64,000 nucleotides of DNA, taken from positions 6,409,579-6,473,578 of the forward strand of contig CM049307.1 of assembly GCA_026874595.1 (NCBI GenBank), given 5' to 3'. This DNA comes from Sipunculus nudus (Eukaryota; Annelida; Sipuncula; Golfingiida; Sipunculidae). Positions 62,367-64,000 of the stretch are shown piece after piece. Both the position numbers and the translations under genes were made by a program. Each line of letters opens with the position of its first letter. The stretch's first letter is position 1. The notes beneath the pieces are model-generated. The model was not told the origin of the DNA and did not search any database. It was given only the letters and a program-made list of their open reading frames with translations.

Positions 62367-63715
62367 GTACACACAAACCTGCATACATCATTAAAGTCTC
62401 ATAATAAATTTAAAAAAACCTTGGTTGATAACTGAGGGATTATAAATAAAGATAACGAACAACTTCAAGAACATGTTTATTGTATTCTATCAGATTCTAT
62501 GTACAAGTTCAACATATTCATGCACACATTATGCAATCAGTAGTCATATACAAAAGGTGATTATTTTTATTTATCTCAAGTAGTGAACAATATGAGGAGA
62601 AAAGTCTATAAAGACATCCGTTCAAAGAATTTTCATAAATTCTGCTGCAAGTGCGCTCACGCTCTTTTTTGCTGATTCACTCAGTCCAGAATAAGCTCAA
62701 CTTTCTCAGCGTAAGCTCCAGCTTAGGAGTACGCGTGGTGCTACCTGGCGGCATTGTCTGAACTATCTTGGTTCAGCTGTGCCAATGCAGTAATCTCATA
62801 GATATGACGACAATGAAAATGCAAAGATTGTAATGGCAACAAACTTTTTTATAGGTGAATGTAGTTTAAGCTTTAAATAAACATTCTGTGATGATGGTTA
62901 TTTGGTTTGATTTGCTTTGATGTAAATGGCACCTGAGATTAAAGGAACCCCTAGGAGCTTGTGCACGATGGCACGGTACGAATATCTATGGAGCAAGCAT
63001 ATGTTTGACACTGAGCAGATACGTTTGAGATATATTGAGCAAAACTAATTAATTAATATCAAACAGCCTGCTACAACAAAGTGGCTAGTTTACAGTTAGA
63101 TATTGCGTGGTGAGATCAGGGACGCATGGGTAATCGGCAGCCGTTTAATCAATTTAAGACCCCGCAGCTTCACAAGGTGTGAATGATCAACCGTGAAATA
63201 AAGTGACAAGATGTTGACCGCTTCACCCTTGCTTTGTGTATCTTATTAGCACATCACATGTGACATGAGCATGTACATGCATTAAGGTGACAACTAGGGA
63301 TTGCATAATCCTTTGTGTTCCAGGTCCAGGAACAATAACAGTAAGGGTGGCCTTTGATCTTATCCAGGGCAAGTGATCAGTGTCCGCTGGAGATGGCGTA
63401 TCTGTCCGTATTTGTCAAGTTCATTCACTCTTAGAAGGTTGGGTTGAGTTGTAATCTGGTGTCCGTTGTCTGCAGTAGTGACGTGTCTGTCTTATAGAGG
63501 TTCAGCTTATACATAACATATAGGGAATTTTGAAGGGACTTAACTATATTGTCTGTTATAGCCAGTTGTCCGCCTAAGTGAGGTGTCCGTTAGACCAGTT
63601 TTCACTGTATATCTTATATCTGAAGATATAATTGTATATGAAAAATATGTATGCATAGTGATGATCAGTTTTGTTTGATGTATGGATGACAGTAGACTGG
63701 TTTCTCTGAATTAAG
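62367..63715. other. Intron 20, with a MITE-like end near 63575-63607
   Basis: GGTGTCCGTTAGACCAG, then TTTTCACTGTA at 63575-63607 resembles the right end of a CAGTGAAAAC-type miniature element; no left end was found. A mixed-composition stretch at 62640-62760 contains a CCTGGCGGCATTG-like word resembling (inverted or diverged) one near 60150. No gene. Confidence 0.45.
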
Positions 63716-63839
63716 GTGGTGATAGGGAAGACAGCTGATATTTTACGTGAGGAGTATCCATCAAGAGTGATCGACCGCCTTCTTTGTACCACAGCGGAAT
63801 TCTGGGAAAGCAAGAACCTGGAACAAGAAAACTGGATAG
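63716..63839 (+). CDS. Exon 21
   Basis: Encodes residues 749-789 plus one base: VVIGKTADILREEYPSRVID, then RLLCTTAEFWESKNLEQENW. The acceptor TTAAG has only a weak pyrimidine tract, and the donor is G|GTCTGA, the weakest in the gene; the open frame and phase match still support it. Confidence 0.82.
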
Positions 63840-63974
63840 GTCTGAGTTCATTTTAGTTAAAACTTATATCATAATCTAATGGTTACTATTAAGCGAGTGA
63901 TGGATCCACAGTCAGTTTTGTTAAAAACGAGTGGCACTTTTTTTTTTCTTGTCAAATGACCTTTTATTTTACAG

Positions 63975-64000
63975 CCAAATTTGCTGTATCTCTTTATCCA
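63975..64000 (+). CDS. Exon 22, cut by the window edge
   Basis: Encodes residues 790-798 (AKFAVSLYP) and runs off the window. The acceptor is TTTTATTTTACAG. It joins exon 21 in phase 1 to give Ala. Confidence 0.8.

Larger units (their letters stand above)
2104..64000 (+). other. Partial 22-exon gene for an unrecognised multi-pass membrane protein
   Basis: Joining 22 exons with AG acceptors and GT donors gives 798 codons without a stop, and the splice phase matches at every one of 21 junctions; that agreement is the main evidence that this is a real, functional gene. Residue numbers in the exon entries count from the first visible codon. The N-terminal part is rich in Lys, Arg, Glu and Leu and looks helical. 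A Trp-rich segment lies at about 383-414, hydrophobic membrane candidates at about 498-526 and 567-597, and a charged helical tail after 645. There is no start Met, stop codon, promoter or UTR in the window, so both ends lie outside it. I do not recognise a named domain. The intervals between exons are introns, mostly filled with repeats. Confidence 0.88.

Noticed and set aside
1-64000. Bacterial or phage system, operons or a defence island
   Set aside because: Introns, microsatellites and Helitron-like repeats show eukaryotic nuclear DNA; no prokaryotic gene layout is present.

Overview
The window looks like nuclear DNA of an invertebrate animal, most plausibly a bivalve mollusc or close relative. 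It is AT-rich, has short coding exons with GT-AG introns, no bacterial-style gene packing, and dense non-autonomous transposons of kinds I associate with bivalve genomes. The organism call is an inference from style; no marker gene confirms it.

One protein-coding gene spans nearly the whole window on the + strand. I could assemble 22 exons, from 2104 to the right edge at 64000. All 21 junctions keep splice phase, and together they give 798 open codons with no internal stop. Both gene ends lie outside the window. The N-terminal part (about residues 1-365) is helical, charged and soluble-looking. A Trp-rich segment follows (about 383-414), then two strongly hydrophobic stretches (about 498-526 and 567-597), then a charged helical C-terminal part. 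I do not recognise the family: it reads as an uncharacterised multi-exon membrane protein. No other convincing gene was found; apart from one possible 5S-related fragment, no RNA gene was found.

The most striking structure is a set of tandem repeats seeded on this gene's own splice junctions. A 124-bp duplication spans the exon 5 donor (2 copies). A 100-bp unit with a 300-bp higher-order period spans the exon 9 acceptor (about 25 copies). A 47-bp unit spans the exon 11 donor (14 copies), a 78-bp unit the exon 14 donor (15 copies) and a 29-bp unit the exon 19 donor (about 55 copies). A further degenerate repeat abuts the exon 18 acceptor. Each array fills the adjacent intron with near-copies of a real exon edge and its splice site.

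The introns otherwise hold mobile DNA. Four families (called here HLE-A to HLE-D) share a Helitron2/Helentron-like 3' end: a short hairpin followed by CTAG or CTTG and then T. In A, B and C the 5' terminal sequence is also repeated inverted just inside the 3' end. They include a three-level nest at 36100-43146. Also present are a 2.27-kb long-TIR element with a 9-bp target duplication (24879-27149), a 1.58-kb inverted-repeat element carrying about ten copies of a GTAACGGTGTCGAG-like motif (7767-9350), a Tigger/pogo-like element (11094-12246), small MITEs, and many TA, C-run and minisatellite tracts. No intact transposase or Rep-helicase ORF was seen.

Layout: 1-2103 HLE-B end and AT-rich DNA; 2104-7706 exons 1-7; 7707-13371 intron with two transposons; 13372-18155 exons 8-9 with the acceptor array; 18683-20949 exons 10-11 around an HLE-C; 20950-35596 a 14.6-kb intron; 35597-43791 exons 12-13 around the nested element; 43792-50552 exons 14-17 with an HLE-B array and the 78-bp array; 50553-56014 repeats and exon 18; 56940-64000 exons 19-22 with the 29-bp array and an HLE-A.
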